The position numbers and the translations under genes are program-made. A model generated the notes under the pieces. It did not search any database. It saw nothing but the letters and a program-made list of their open reading frames with translations, and was not told the DNA's origin. A stretch of 64,000 nucleotides of DNA from Gibbula magus (taxonomy: Eukaryota > Mollusca > Gastropoda > Trochida > Trochidae): contig OW388302.1 in NCBI GenBank assembly GCA_936450465.1, forward strand, positions 57,662,459 to 57,726,458. The letters run 5' to 3'. The first letter of the stretch is position 1, and each line of letters starts with the position of its first letter. Shown piece by piece: positions 19,141 through 31,640 of this stretch.

Positions 19141-22100
19141 TTTAATATAAGATACTATAATACCAATAGCAAAAACGACGAGAGCAGTATTTACGATGTG
19201 CGTCGCCGACGAGCAGCGCCATCTGATTTATAACTTTAACTGCTCCTGGTTACTTTTCCTTGTTCAGATTTTGTATAAAATCATCTAGTTCTTGACTGTC
19301 CACTGTCATACTGGGCCATAGCAAAATATTTTATTTGATGTAATGTACACGTATGGGTGTCATGTTGAGTATGTTGTATAGTCAGATATAATTTTACCGA
19401 ATACTGGACGTTGCTGAGAATCATCATTTTAATGCTTATCACTTCAGAATGGTGACAAATATAAAGTTGAAAAGTATTGATTTTTGAAATCGAGACCTAA
19501 AGAAAAACTATTGCGACACTTTATTTAAAACTAAACAAACAAGATTCGCTCCGTATTCACTTTAAAACAAGCTCATTATCTATCAATGGGTGGCGCTAAT
19601 TTGATAAACGGTAATCATCCCGCAATCAATCGTGGCTTTCCCGCCAACGAGGCGTTAAAATGACGTGTGGCCCTCGCGACAATCTGTAGTTTTCTAGTGT
19701 GGCTTTCCCGAGCAGACAACCTTTCTAAGTAGCCAAACTTTTGATAAGGCCCAACTCAATGCATTAACTTTATGTTAATAATTATAGAAGCCATGTCATT
19801 CTTAAGAAAATCGAGATACACGTACATAACGTACAATGAACCTTATATATGGACACTATATTCCGAGATTATATAGACGGTTGAAGTACACTCAAAATTT
19901 GCATTATTATGAGCATTTATGTAGAGTTTACACCTTAAAAGTCAATATTTTAGTTACTTGTGCAAGCTATACTATGTAAATGAATTGTAATCTCAACAAG
20001 GTGACGTACATTCTATATATATATCTACTGAACAGCAAAATACACACTTGTCCACTGAAACAATGTCGTAATTACTGATAACGCTGTATTGAGCAAATGT
20101 ATAACATCAGAGCATTCAAATTGTGTTGACATGATGTTAATAACGTGATGGACAGCATGCAGACATAACGATAAGACAACACTTGTGTAGAACTTCTCGA
20201 TAGCATTATCTTGTGCCATAGTCATTCTTTGGGAAAATAACCACATTTCTTTTCAGATGATAAGGGGCCCATTGTGCTTTTAAATGCAATTGGAACTTGT
20301 GCAAACACTCCCATGAAGTTGTTTGATGCAAAACCCCTGTCTTTGCTGATGTTGATTTGACATTATTGCGTCATTTTGAATTTCATTCAGAATGGTTGTA
20401 TGGGTCTCAGTTTGATAAAACTTCAAGGTATTGCATTCCTTGTCGGTACCAAGGTGTTTCACGAGCTTATTTACAGTCATCGCAAACTGTACAGCATGCA
20501 GTCGGCCAATATCCCAGTTTCAGAAAATTTCACGTTTATTTTGCAAAGCATTGACAAGATTCGGTCCTTTTCACAGAGCAAGCATCGGATAACAGGCAGA
20601 TCATGTTACTATGACAACATGTGACGTGCATTTTCGCGAACTGATACCATTTGACTTTGCAATGGTAACCATCTATACTCTACATAGCTCCACATGTTAT
20701 CTGACATTTACTAATGATATGACAAACCATGGGCTGATATGTAAACAGAAACTATAATCATTTAAACTCGCGTTTCTTTTGCTGTTCAGTTCAGTTCACA
20801 TCAGTAGATATATAGTATGAAACTTGAATATTTATTATCACATACTTATAAATTTGCTTTATAGTGTGTCATGTCATTAATACAGGTCAATACAGGTATT
20901 TTGATGATATGGTTATTTAACCATCAGAGCTAAAGTACTCACATAAGTTAAAATAAAATGGTTTCCGGCGTTTAGTTCTTCTTTAAGTGATTAAGATATG
21001 TGAAACCACTAAATTCGGAATATATACTCTTTTGGTTGAATAATCTTATATCCAAAATACTTATTTACAGATAAAGTGTAAAAATAATGCATATGGACAA
21101 AACATTAACAACTATGCCTTAAAGAGCCATTGGACATTTTTAGGAATATTTATTTGGCCTTCATGCGTGCCGAAAGACCGGATATTCTGATTGAAGTACA
21201 ATTAATTTCACTTGACTTGCATATTCATTCTCTAGTTAGTTTAGTGCACATCTCCACAACCTCAGTGACCTTGACTTCACTATGACCTTGCTGTCGTGTG
21301 GGACAAACTTAGACTTGTGCACATATGATAAGGACACCTTCGCAGCAGTCTGTGTGCAATATGTGTTCCGTATGGCCAGCAGATACTACCAGAGGTCTGT
21401 TGGTGTCACATAAGTATGAACACTGATCAACGGCAGCTCAGATCCGGCACCCAATGCGCAATGCCCCTCGACAATGACTTCTTTTGAGTAAATATGTTAT
21501 ATTTTTCTTTGTACTCTTCAAATTGGAGGAAATAAATGTTATATAAATGTTATATGTGCACAGTAGTTATATGACCTATTACACATTACCAACCCACATC
21601 TGACTTGACTGTCACATCAAAAATATAATAAAATCCTTTTTCACAACAAAAATAATTGTTGAATCATGATGATACGGGAAAATTACCAACGCTCAGATAA
21701 CCCAAAGTACATGGGAATTGAAACACGTTTGACAGAAAAGTTAGCGAAGAATAGAAGCTGTTCGCCCTGTACATTTGTTCCTTAATTTTCCTATTCAATG
21801 CGTTATTTAGAATAAATGTTTTCCCAAAAAGAGCTTTCGGTTATTGACTTATATTTCTAAAACAAAGCACTGCATACGATCCACTCTCTGGTTGTTCCGT
21901 ATTAATCAATTTGCAAATTTATGTGTTTTGATTGAAGTATTGAAGACAAGCACTACCGCCAGAGTTTACACGTCTCATATTTATCAAGTACATATTTTTC
22001 ACTTTCGGAGTGAGTGATACCATATTGATGATATTATGTCGACATGCCCTTTTAAAAGGGAAGGAATCATAGAGCAATGGAATACATAAATAAGCAGTTT

Positions 22101-22371
22101 TGCTTGAATGCGTGTAAAATAAGTGTTAAAAACATAGAGTCTAATTTACCATCTGTAAAACATATTGTGCAAGCCCGAATTACCTTGTTTCGACGAAATA
22201 TCATAATCTAGTAGTCAACGACTGCGTTTGTATGTCACTCGGAATAATGTTAATGAATATCATTTATAACATGCAAAATGGTATATATGTGCTAAATGAT
22301 TGAGCGGTACAGTCTGAGTTGAGCTTTGTTAGTTCATGTGGATCAGTATCGAACTACATACTATATGCTAT
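19141..22371. other. 3.2 kb without a recognised gene
   Basis: Only short, featureless open frames occur on either strand. A short segment at 21545-21600 resembles the inside of the TTAA/AGGTACATC MITE (34335-34390). No exon with recognisable protein sequence was found. Confidence 0.45.
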
Positions 22372-22755
22372 ATATAGAGGATATTATATGAGTGTCTATG
22401 TCATACTATGTTTACGACACGAGTGCCTGAATATTAGTATTTCCCGAGCGAGAGCGAGGGATATACCGATATTCAGGCACGAGTGTCGTAAACATAGTAT
22501 GACATAGACACGAATATGATATTCTGTTTATTACCGAAGTCGTGAAATAAATGAAAATACACTAAAATCCACGTTCAACCATAGGCTGGTGACCCACCTT
22601 CGCCGGATTTAGAACGCAACGTCATATACGACGCGTGACGTCATAGTATTGTTTATGACGTCACGTCACCATGACAAAGTGATATTTTGCCCTAGGGCAT
22701 CGTATGCAAAATATGAACCCCGATATGATTGCCCTCGTAGGTAATAAACTTCGAT
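22372..22755. mobile_element. Palindromic MITE, family with 41145-41571
   Basis: The left part is a hairpin. Arms 22388-22436 and 22468-22519 share GTGTCTATGTCATACTATG and TTTACGACAC, with a centre containing GAGCGAGAGCGAGG. The right part runs to about 22750 and is bounded by GTTTATTACC (22527) and GGTAATAAAC (22740). It includes several TGACGTCA-like sites (near 22637 and 22657). The same plan, hairpin followed by a TGACGTCA-rich part ending in ATAATAAAC, is seen at 41145-41571. Confidence 0.65.
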
Positions 22756-23346
22756 ATTTGAACACATCAAAATAGCATATTCAGATAGATCGTTAATTAT
22801 TGTAGAGTCTTTTCAAAATAGGTAAAGAAGTGGCGAGGTAGTAAAGACGCGAAATGGCTTGAACATCTAAATTTAGTAAAAACTATTCTATATATTCGGA
22901 TGTTTAAAGGTTGCTTTAAAAGCAAATGCAGACAACATCTTGGTTTTGCCACATCAACCAAACAACATATTCATAGAGATAATATTACTGAAATTTAGAG
23001 CCCAACATTGAAAACCTTTTTTTGGCTAATCTTAATTGAAAACTATAAGTATAAGTAAAATGTTATTATTCTACTAGAGTAATAATGTTATCCACAGTTG
23101 AATTATATTTACATATTGCTTAGTTCTAAATTAACAATATCCACCCTTGCTACAATATTGGGGTTACTTCTATTAACACATAACATTGATTAAAAACTGC
23201 GAACTCTGTGTATTGTAATGACTCATTAATGTAATGATGATTATAATATGTACGTCTTCCGTGCATGGAGCTTACATGTAGCTTACATTCGGATATGTAT
23301 TGAAAGTTACACAATCGTCTAATACTTGTTCATATAAAATGTCCAC
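22756..23346. other. Repeat-derived DNA with paralogues elsewhere in the window
   Basis: 22860-23030 resembles 26600-26790 (TTTTGCCACAT, AGCATTGA regions). 23210-23320 resembles 53060-53170 (GTGCATGGAGCT, ACATTCG). No coding frame was recognised. Confidence 0.5.
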
Positions 23347-23834
23347 TTAAAGGTACATCAATTGTGTTGTTATGGGTCACATTTGCCAAATGTTATAAAT
23401 TGTGTCATTTTATCGAGAAGTACTGACTGTTGCCATTATGATGACATTCGACTAGGTATATCGATAATATAAAGGTAAAAGTAGCGATTTCTGATCGAAA
23501 ACCGGACAATATGCCCCGTCAATTGGTCAAACGTAATTCTGGAAATTTATTTACAACAGACAAATAGACAACTTTGGGTTAATATTGTTTAATAGGTCTT
23601 ATAACTACCGTGTTCTTAACGTGTACGTGGGACGTGAATATATAGTTTCGGTTTTACACATGTATAATGATGCTGCTCGATTTTAATTGGAAACTAATGA
23701 TTATTATATGTTTGGCTAATGGGGTGGATTTGCAAGTTGAGTGAAATTATTTGAACTGAAATCAGCACATATCGTATGTTGGCACGTATTAAAATAAAAT
23801 AAAATTTAATGAAACACAATGGATGCATCTTTAA
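23347..23834 (+). mobile_element. TTAA-flanked MITE of the AGGTACATC family, full length
   Basis: TTAA at 23347-23350 and 23831-23834 flank inverted ends AGGTACATCAATTGTGTT and the complement of AGATGCATCCATTGTGTT. The interior (CGAAAACCGGACAAT region) matches, in reverse orientation, the copy at 34138-34635 and the fragment at 27930-28220. Confidence 0.8.
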
Positions 23835-25064
23835 TTAGTAGATGAACACTAACTACAGCACTAGCCAGGGGCGGATACAGGATTTTCGTTTCGGGGAAGG
23901 GTAACATATTATGTAATATACATAATGAATACGAGGTTGAGAGTGATTGGAAGTGAATGTTTATTCAATAAATGAAATTCATGTACATGAAATGAGTTAA
24001 ACAGAAATAATTACATAGTATAAATAAAGTATACAATAATATGAAATGTAAGTATTGAATATATCGAGAAACTAGTTATACGATTACGTCAGCAAATGGT
24101 GATAAGCATGAGGAATGAAAGAAAGAAAGAGGAATGTTCAGAGAGGGACCCATCTTGTTGATATTACCACGAAGAAGACGAAGGAAAAACAACTCATGTA
24201 TATATAGTTCCTCCAAGTTTCTTCTCACGTTTACCCATACTTCTTGATTCACCGACATTACTTAAGTCGCAATGTTGCCTACGGAGAACAAGAAAGTCCA
24301 TAAAAATGTGTCTTCATCATCTCAGCATCAAGAATACCAATCAATAAATTACATTTGTTCTTGTATTTGGACAGCAAATCGCCTTATTTCATTTTTTAAG
24401 TTAGACGTTCATTTTAACCAGAATTTAAGTTGTTTTCATAACGATGAACTAATCTATTATCAAACAAGTTTTACTTGTAAAAACGAGGGCGCGAATCAAT
24501 TAATCCATACAGGTGTACTAGTTTGGCTATGTATTTGTAATGAATTCCACAATATGTTATGACAGTGTGAATACTGGTGATAAATGTCCAAATGTATATG
24601 AAAAGTGGGCATTTCGATTTATATTCTCTAAAATTGAGAAAAACGTTTTTACGGTACAGATACTGTACAAAGGATTTAAAAGCACACAGCATAGTTTATA
24701 CCAAGAAGGAGTTTAAAGCTTCGAAGTTAGTAAATGACGATAATTGTGCATTTTTTAAAACATACAAAACAATTCTGCTTGACTGGAACTGTTTTTAAAT
24801 ACCTCTACAAATATTGGTATAGTATTACAAAACGTTGGTATTCTCTTTGGTTTTCCTGCTCAATTCAGGTTTTGAACCAATTAAATCTTACTGAGCTAAA
24901 TGCACATCTTAAAGTAGCCTTAAAGGTCAAGTATTATCATTTATTTAGAATAGTTATGTGCATGCCATTAAAAAGTTTAACTGTAAGAACAATAAATAAA
25001 ATCATTACATTTGAAAACATATTCTCCGCTCTCAAAAAATCTGAACTTTCTCTTATACGAAAGA
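23835..25064 (+). repeat. Repeat block paralogous to 53830-55235 (LINE-derived)
   Basis: Shared sequence includes ATTACGTCAGTAAATGGTGA-like, GTATATGAAAAGTGGGCATT, AAGAAGGAGTTTAAA and TTTGGTTTTCCTGCTCAATT segments. A frame near 24730 reads NDDNCAFFKT and the partner near 55035 reads NDENCAFCKTENENI. This resembles the zinc-binding C-terminus of L1/Tx1-type LINEs. Both copies end in an AAAGCGAT foldback. Confidence 0.65.
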
Positions 25065-25262
25065 GGTACAGTGGTGGGAAAAAGCGATAAAGCGATAAAC
25101 CGATAGACCGATCGACCGACCGATGAAGCGATATACATGTAGCTGCGCGACAAAGCGATATGGCATTTATCGCTTTTTCGTCTTGCCATTTCGCTTTGTC
25201 GTATTGCCATATCGCTTTGTCATGTTGCTATATCGCGAAAGAGCGATGTCTCCTCTCGGCGA
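25065..25262. mobile_element. AAAGCGAT foldback element, short copy
   Basis: Begins GGTACAGTGGTG. Repeated AAAGCGATA units run on one strand, then the complementary TATCGCTTTGTCG units, ending CGAAAGAGCGATGTCTCCTC. It can fold back on itself. Longer relatives are at 51526-51895 and 55239-55600. Confidence 0.75.
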
Positions 25263-25812
25263 TCATAGATACACTCTTGAATTGCTCCTTTCTGCTCACA
25301 TAAAGAAAGAGTTTCATTCAGTAACGAGGCCACCAGCATAGTATAATAGAATACATTTTCATGAATTTTTAGGACATTGTAGTTGTTTTCTTCATGGCAA
25401 GGAAATTAATTTCGCTGAAGAGTAAACTGCATCAGGATTAAGTTATAAATTTTCCATAAAATTGAATTTCAGTCCAATATTTAGGTTAAGTAGTTCGTGG
25501 AACATTGCAAAATGGACAAATCATGATAAAATATTTTTTTTTATAACTTGGAGTGAGATACTCCGTCCTATCAGTGAAATAAACCCTCTATCAAGCTACA
25601 GTGGCGATAACCTTTATCACCACTCTACTGAGTGACGATAAACTTTATCGCCAAATTTATCGTCATCGGGACAATGTTTTGACGTAATAGTGTCAACTTG
25701 CGAAGGCTGTGGGTTTACCGTTTCAATCACTTGTGTGTTTTACGAACATGGATAGAGTCGAAAATCTCCTCTTCTATACAGATAGCACATGCTAATATAG
25801 ATGTAAAGATCG
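25263..25812. other. No gene; paralogous segment and small hairpins
   Basis: 25340-25520 resembles 53190-53340. 25603-25665 holds two small inverted repeats around TGGCGATAA and TTTATCGCCA. Confidence 0.5.
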
Positions 25813-25940
25813 GCTATGTCTATCTCATCGAACGAGGTAGAGGTAGATATTTCACGAGTGATGTAGCCACGAGTGAAATATATTAACTTTTCTACCTCAC
25901 TCGATGAGATAAACATGGTATTTGTCAAGAAAAGACACAT
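25813..25940. mobile_element. Palindromic MITE fragment
   Basis: Arms 25814-25841 and 25891-25918 pair (CTATCTCATCGAACGAGGTA against its near complement), with an inner TTTCACGAGTG/CACGAGTGAAA pair. The sequence is closely related to the hairpin at 41152-41288, including the outer ATGGTATTTGTCAAGA. Confidence 0.65.
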
Positions 25941-26142
25941 ATACTCTATTTCTGACTCAATGCATGGGATAATACAAAGTGTGCAACGTCTTTCATACCT
26001 TTAGAGTCTTATATTTCTACCTTCTTCTATCATTACGTTGTGGTTTGAACATCAAATTTTGTTAAAAAAATTATGTTTATTGCGATGTTTGCAATGGACA
26101 AGTATTTCTTCTTTCAGTGGCATTTAGAAGTTGTTGAAATGA

Positions 26143-26284
26143 CGGAGAACGAGTTCAATGGATTTATATTTTCAGTATTGCAGGCTTGTGGCGTTTCAGT
26201 GTAGATTCCTCATTTGCAGAATATACACAGAACATCGTACGCCTGCAATAAAGAAGTTGTATATCCATAGAACTCGTTCTCGGA
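26143..26284 (+). mobile_element. Penelope-type terminal fragment with inverted start
   Basis: Starts GAGAACGAGTTCAATGGAT and ends GCAATAAAGAAGTTGTATATCC then ATAGAACTCGTTCTC. The ends are inverted repeats, and the AATAAAGAAGTTG..ATCCAT tail matches the style of the Penelope-like ends at 2961 and 59309. No coding sequence remains. Confidence 0.5.
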
Positions 26285-26884
26285 CAAGTATTGTTCATAG
26301 CCAAAACAACGTTTACATTTCTGTAAAATTGAAGTTTGGAATCTTTTGAAACAGTTTGCAACCACTTTTGATTATCAATACAGGTACATATACATTCAGG
26401 GTTCAGATAATTATATTGATTCGGGTGTATTTCCCTCATCCACGTTTAAATTGAAGTGTTAAATAAAAAAATTAAAATATGTGGGAGTATTTCATCACCT
26501 TCAAGATTTTGGTTTGTGAGACAATTTACTCTCCATCTGCTTTATTAATGATATGAACAGTAAAATGTTATCATAGTAACGTTGTTTATGGGCTTGTTGT
26601 GAAAGAAAGTGTTCTCCGAACATGGATATAATCGTAAATCTTCCCTGTCTCTCCTTTAAGTTCGCTATAAAAGAACTAATACAGCCAACATTCTGATTTT
26701 GCCACATATACCCATAACTTCATTCATAAAGAAGATTATTGACATCTAGAGCGCAGCATTGATACCTATTCCCACTTATCTACTTGGGACAGTATAAGCA
26801 TGTCTCTTTACAACGAAATACAACATGTGAAAAGCGACCCATGGTTCAGAAGATATGAAGTACGAAATAAGGGTTCCGTTCCAT
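26285..26884. other. No gene; part paralogous to 22860-23030
   Basis: 26660-26790 resembles 22930-23020. Nothing else was recognised. Confidence 0.4.
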
Positions 26885-27110
26885 AACAGCGAGCGTTTAT
26901 AATCGCTTATTGATCGCTCAATGTAGTGCTCAATGTAGTGCTCAAGTAGCGCTCAAGTAGCGCTCATTCTCTCTTGAACGACAGTACAAATTCCTCGAAG
27001 ATTGCTCGCCTTGCTTCGTAGCGCTACATTGAGCAATCTCGTTCATGAGAGGTTTAAAAGTAATTGCTCATTGAGAGATTACTTTGAAACCTCTCTTGAA
27101 CACGGCCAAG
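26885..27110. repeat. Nested short palindromes and tandem units
   Basis: Tandem units AATGTAGTGCTC (twice) and AAGTAGCGCTC (twice) near 26919-26967 are followed by complementary GCGCTACATTGAGCAAT near 27019. A tight hairpin at 27048-27097 has arms GAGAGGTTT.AAAGTAAT and their complement around GCTCATTGAGAG. Confidence 0.65.
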
Positions 27111-27929
27111 GTGTGGTACCATTATAACTAGTTGATCAAACAACTAGCATATTTTTGCATAGAAGGGATTGTTAAAACAATAACTATTTAGCTTAAAACA
27201 CACAGCTGAAATAAAAATATAGTCGCAAACGACGACAAGCGGATTCAGCGTTTCAATTGTGTTAATTAAGACATCTGTCCTAAATTATATGTTGCTGCGT
27301 ATTTTTTTAAAACACATATCTCCAGGAGTATTGAGATCCAAAGTTTACATTTTAAAATGGTGTTAGCGTGTACTTACGTATATAGATAGACCGGAAGTGG
27401 TTCTTTCAGACCTATTTTCAAAAGGGAGCAATTGACGTACTGGTTAGGTAGAATACGATTTGATAATAATGTTTGAATAAAAGGAATGGAGAAGGAATAG
27501 AATTGAAATAGTTTAGAAATGCAACGACAATGAATATGTAAAGCACGGCATTAAACTGTTAGAAAGGGTAGAATCAATGTTTGTGGATATGAGACAATGA
27601 TGCCTCAAATCCGTTACCCTTGGCTGGTTTTAGAATACGCATTCAATGGTTACAATAGGTATACTGTGTGAAAGACTTGCTTAAAACGAGCGTAGTTTCA
27701 TTGACGAGTTCTAAATCAATTGCCACATGCGTAATGTATGAATGATGGACAAGGAACTCTTTTGGCGGATGAAAAAACCACCTTCCCTTATTTAGAATTA
27801 GCATACTATGACAATAGTAAAATCTTATTTATGAATGAATGAAGTGTTAATTCGTAGACTCGTGCTACGTTCCTTAATATTTCTCTATTATGTAAAAATA
27901 ACAAATTGCATACCAATGTCTGTGTACAT
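27111..27929. other. No gene; contains a fragment of the 45.5-kb repeat
   Basis: 27215-27260 (AATATAGTCGCAAACGACGA, GATTCAGCG) resembles 45555-45600. No coding feature was recognised. Confidence 0.4.
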
Positions 27930-28220
27930 TACACTCAATGTGAATCATATGAACTATTTGAAGAACCGAAACTACAGTCCGATTTACATGCACAGATCTT
28001 TCAAGCAAAATCAACCAACATTTGTCTTTTTCTTTGGCTGATAGATGTGCGTTACTCGGGATGCAGTGTCCGGTTTTCGACCAGAACTCATTTACTTATA
28101 ATCGTCACTATACTGAGTCGGCTGTCAAATCAAATTGTCGACTTCAAATTGGTCATTTTCGGCAACATTCAGTACTTCTCGATACAATAGCACCATATTT
28201 AACAGGTCTGACCCCCAACA
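27930..28220 (-). mobile_element. Partial AGGTACATC-family MITE, minus orientation
   Basis: GTGTCCGGTTTTCGACCAGAA and TGACCCCCAACAACACAATG match the corresponding parts of 34138-34635. The terminal AGGTACATC is missing on both sides, so the copy is decayed. Confidence 0.6.
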
Positions 28221-28627
28221 ACACAATGTAAGCCAAAACGAAAGTGTGAATTTCCTGTTCACACATCAAAATGAAAGTCTTATATTTAAAACTCATTAGT
28301 CACGATTTGTTTAAGGATAGGCCTACTAGCGAAATAATTATGATTCTCCAATTTAGAGTGAACCTATGCCGGGAGTACAACAACTACCCGTATGGAATGT
28401 ACCATTCACTCAACCAGTACAGACAAATCCATTTGGCTCGCGAAGTTTGACTTTGAAGACATAGACCAACGTGTACATGAAGACACGACATCCTCATACC
28501 ACCTGCCATCGGGAACCACCCCCATTAACAATGTGTAGACTACAACGAAAAAAGCTGCTGTTGTTGGATAGGAGTTTAACGTCTGCTTCCACCATTGGTG
28601 ATTTCGCCGACCGGGAGTTATACTTAC
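28221..28627. other. No gene recognised
   Basis: Open frames of about 80-90 codons on both strands overlap the following inverted repeat and show no domain. Confidence 0.4.
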
Positions 28628-28860
28628 TTAAACTTCCAAACGCAAGGCATAACTCTTGCCAGTCTGCATTACTGGCTGATTTAACCCTTGGGGTATTTCC
28701 CTCGCTTTGTTGTGTCGAGATAGTTAATAGCTGCACCAGAAATGCATAGCGGGCCTGGATTTCTAAACACAGATTTCTTAAGGAAATACTGCAAGGCCTA
28801 AATCAGCCAGTAATGGAGACTGGCAAGAGTTATGCCTTGCATTGGGAAGTTGTACTTACT
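28628..28860. repeat. ~57-bp inverted repeat around a ~100-bp loop
   Basis: 28638-28690 is complementary to 28797-28858 and includes GCAAGGCATAACTCTTGCCA with few mismatches. This is a foldback element remnant or a transcribable hairpin. Confidence 0.7.
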
Positions 28861-28949
28861 TAAGCTGAAAGCTATAAAACATAAAACAGATAATTTCAAA
28901 GTGTAAGTACACCTCCATAAAAATATATAAAAAAGGTGGTCAATTAAAA

Positions 28950-29120
28950 GTTTAAGTCCAAAAGACAGCAATAATTTTTAATATGTATTTGATGTTTCCC
29001 CAATGTAGTTGCTGCCGCAGCCGCAACTAATGTTGTAAACAACTCCTTTAGGTTGAAGGTGTTTTGGGCATATTTCCTACCATTAGCCTTGATGATGGTT
29101 TTGAGTGGGAATGGAAAGTG
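28950..29120 (-). pseudogene. Penelope-like GIY-YIG fragment
   Basis: The minus strand reads FPLKTIIKANGRKY and then, across a frame change, a sequence corresponding to the start of the GIY-YIG region at 2290-2410. Nucleotide similarity to that region is clear (CCAATGTAGTTGCTGCCGCA complements it). The piece is truncated on both sides. Confidence 0.7.
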
Positions 29121-30077
29121 GAAATGCAATATTGCATCTTAAGTGACTTTAATGTCACAATAAAAAAAGAAAACTTGAACATATTTTTTTTCAGAATTCT
29201 TAGGTCTGTTTCAAGGTAAGTTTGTTTGATATGCAGGTAGGTTTAGGCAAATGTAAAAAACACAGTCATGCTTACATAGGTATTTACACTGTTACAAATC
29301 TATTTTATAGAAATAGATCTCTTTGTCCCTTTGGATAATTCTATTTACAAAATTAATCATTTGCATTGTGATGAAGTATTTGTTTTTTTTTATATATCTG
29401 TCACTGAAAATACAGGTTAGTTAAAATTGCAGATGTTATTAATAAATGTCTGAATTTTCCATTTGATCAGATATATATATTTGACAAAATATAGTCAGGA
29501 ACATATTATATAACTTTGAAATGAATAATAATTATCTTGTTATTAAAATAACATATCAATCACCAACATTTCCATTATTCTTACTTATTTTATCCACTAA
29601 AATACAGATAAGTTAGATACAATATTTTCATTCTTTCTTTCAATGTCTTTCAAAATTTATGAAACAATATCACTACAATTAAATTAAAATACACTATTCA
29701 TCCTAAAAACAAAATTGGGTACGAGTTCAGCGAAACGTGTGGATATGCATAGGAGTTCACTGCATCCCGAGAAGACATCACGTGACCATGCAGGTACGGT
29801 AAAGTTAGTTCACCAAAAATGAAATAACCTATATATTATAGTCACCAAATTACAAAATATTTAACTACATGCATACACTATTAATGATATATCTAAAATA
29901 CGTTAGTTTGCCAGATATGTCATCACCGAAACACGTATGATATCAGCTGTTCGGGAATTTTTTATTTGGGAATTTACTTCCGGGTTTAGTAAGAACCATT
30001 TTTAAAACTTTATCGCTGATACTGAGTATATTCCTTTTCTGTTTCTCTTCAAGTTGTCATATGCAAATATCTTGCAA
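29121..30077. other. No gene recognised
   Basis: AT-rich sequence with no domain-bearing frame and no obvious repeat. Confidence 0.4.
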
Positions 30078-30957
30078 TTTTTAGCTCATCAAGCCTGAAA
30101 GGCCCGATGGGCTTATGGCATGGCATGGTGTCCGGCATCCGTCCGTCCATCCGTCCGTAAACTTTTCGCTTTTTCGACTTCTTCTCCAGAACCAATGACT
30201 CCACAGAGCTGAAATTGTTTGTGAAGACTCCTTGGCCAATGGGGATTCTAATTGTAGATTTCGTGACCCCATGACCCCAAATGGGGTCACAGGGGTCACA
30301 TCCTTAAAAACCTATGTTCATCTTCTTCTCCAGTTCCAAAAGGTCTAGAGAGCTGTGTGCAGACTCCTTGGCCAATGGGGATTCTAAATTGTAGATCTCG
30401 TGATCCCGTGACCCCAAATGGGGTCACAGGGGTCACATCCTTATAAACATATTTTCATCTTCTTCTCCAGCTCAAAAAGGTCTAGAGAGCTGAAAAGTTG
30501 TGTGCAGACTCCTTGGCCAATGGGGATTCTAAATTGTAGATTTTGTGACCCCATGACCCCAAATGGGGACACAGTTGTCACATGTTTAAAAACCTATTAT
30601 CATCTTCTTCTCCAGTTCCAAAAGGTCTAGAGAGCTGAAACGTTGTATGCTGTACTCCTTGGCCAATGGGGATACTAAATTGTAGATTTGGTGACCCTGG
30701 CCAGGGACCCCAAATAAAGGTGTCTCAGGCCATGGCCTAAACATATATTTTCTTCTTCTCCTCCAAAACAAAGAGACCTAGAAGGCTGTAATATTGTGTG
30801 CATACTCTTTAGCCACTGGAGATTCTAAATTGTAGATATGGTGACCCTGTGGTGTCCCCAATAAGGGCCTCAAGCCATGACCTAAAAATCTATTTCAGTC
30901 TTCATCATTGAACAATATAAACCCTGATGAGCTACAGAGCCCATGGCTCTATGTTTT
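30078..30957. mobile_element. Element with five ~145-bp tandem units
   Basis: It starts TTAGCTCATCAAGCC and ends TGATGAGCTACAGAGCC, giving short inverted ends, and contains CCGTCCGTCCATCCGTCCGT. Units anchored on CTTGGCCAATGGGGAT begin near 30231, 30367, 30512 and 30658, with a diverged unit near 30806 (periods 136-148 bp). Each unit has the hairpin TGACCCCAAATGGGGTCA or a derivative. Related ends occur near 49635-49670 and 49840. Confidence 0.7.
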
Positions 30958-31539
30958 ACATTAAATGGTCAACTGGTATGATTCCTATTGCCCGCGCAGT
31001 TCACTAGTCTGATAGTGTTATTGATACGACGGGCCACCATTTGCAAGGCTTTGTTTTCAACAGTTGAAGTCACACATTCCTACGGGGAAAATCAAGATTT
31101 TTCCGGTGTTTTCCGTAAAACGAGATGGCCGACACGTCAAAAAGCGACGTAAACAGACATTTTTCTGACTATTTTTTACGATTTGCTAAAGTCACACATA
31201 ATTTCAATGGTAATGGGATGCAAGAATGTGTTGTTCATAAACCGATTCACATAATTTCCATGTCTTTGCAATGTGCATGTGAACCATAGGCAGTTACTTG
31301 AACGAAATTGGAGCAAAATCATCCGGGAGTTGCTCTTTAAGAACTTAAGGTAATATGGAAGAGTTTACCTTTTAAGATTTCTAATCTTTGTAAGTGGCAG
31401 TTAAAAACAGTGATTATTGTTCTTTTTTTCCAGTAATACGCAAGATTTCCAAATAATATCAGGGTGGCAGCGATATAAGCTTATCCATCTTCTGATATGG
31501 AAACACATGCTCCTGACGCAATGTGACACCATCACAACA
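30958..31539. other. No gene recognised
   Basis: No domain-bearing frame and no repeat structure was seen. Confidence 0.4.
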
Positions 31540-31640
31540 TGTAATACAAGACGCAGGTTACAAGGAGTGAAGTGGTCAGTGAAAGAGGTCCGGGTTCAAA
31601 TCCTACCAGGAGCTCTGCAACTATTCTACAAGCAGTAAGG
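31540..31640 (+). repeat. tRNA-derived SINE fragment
   Basis: GTCCGGGTTCAAATCCTACC resembles a tRNA B-box and T-arm. It corresponds to the element at 17392-17475 in the other paralogue's flank. A convincing acceptor stem and A-box are lacking. Confidence 0.5.

Noticed and set aside
22319..22507. 62-codon frame crossing a hairpin
   Set aside because: Its sequence mirrors the palindromic MITE arms; no protein features.
31575..31620. A functional tRNA gene
   Set aside because: A B-box-like T-arm is present but no paired acceptor stem, anticodon arm or A-box at proper distance; a related copy at 17.4 kb fits a SINE.
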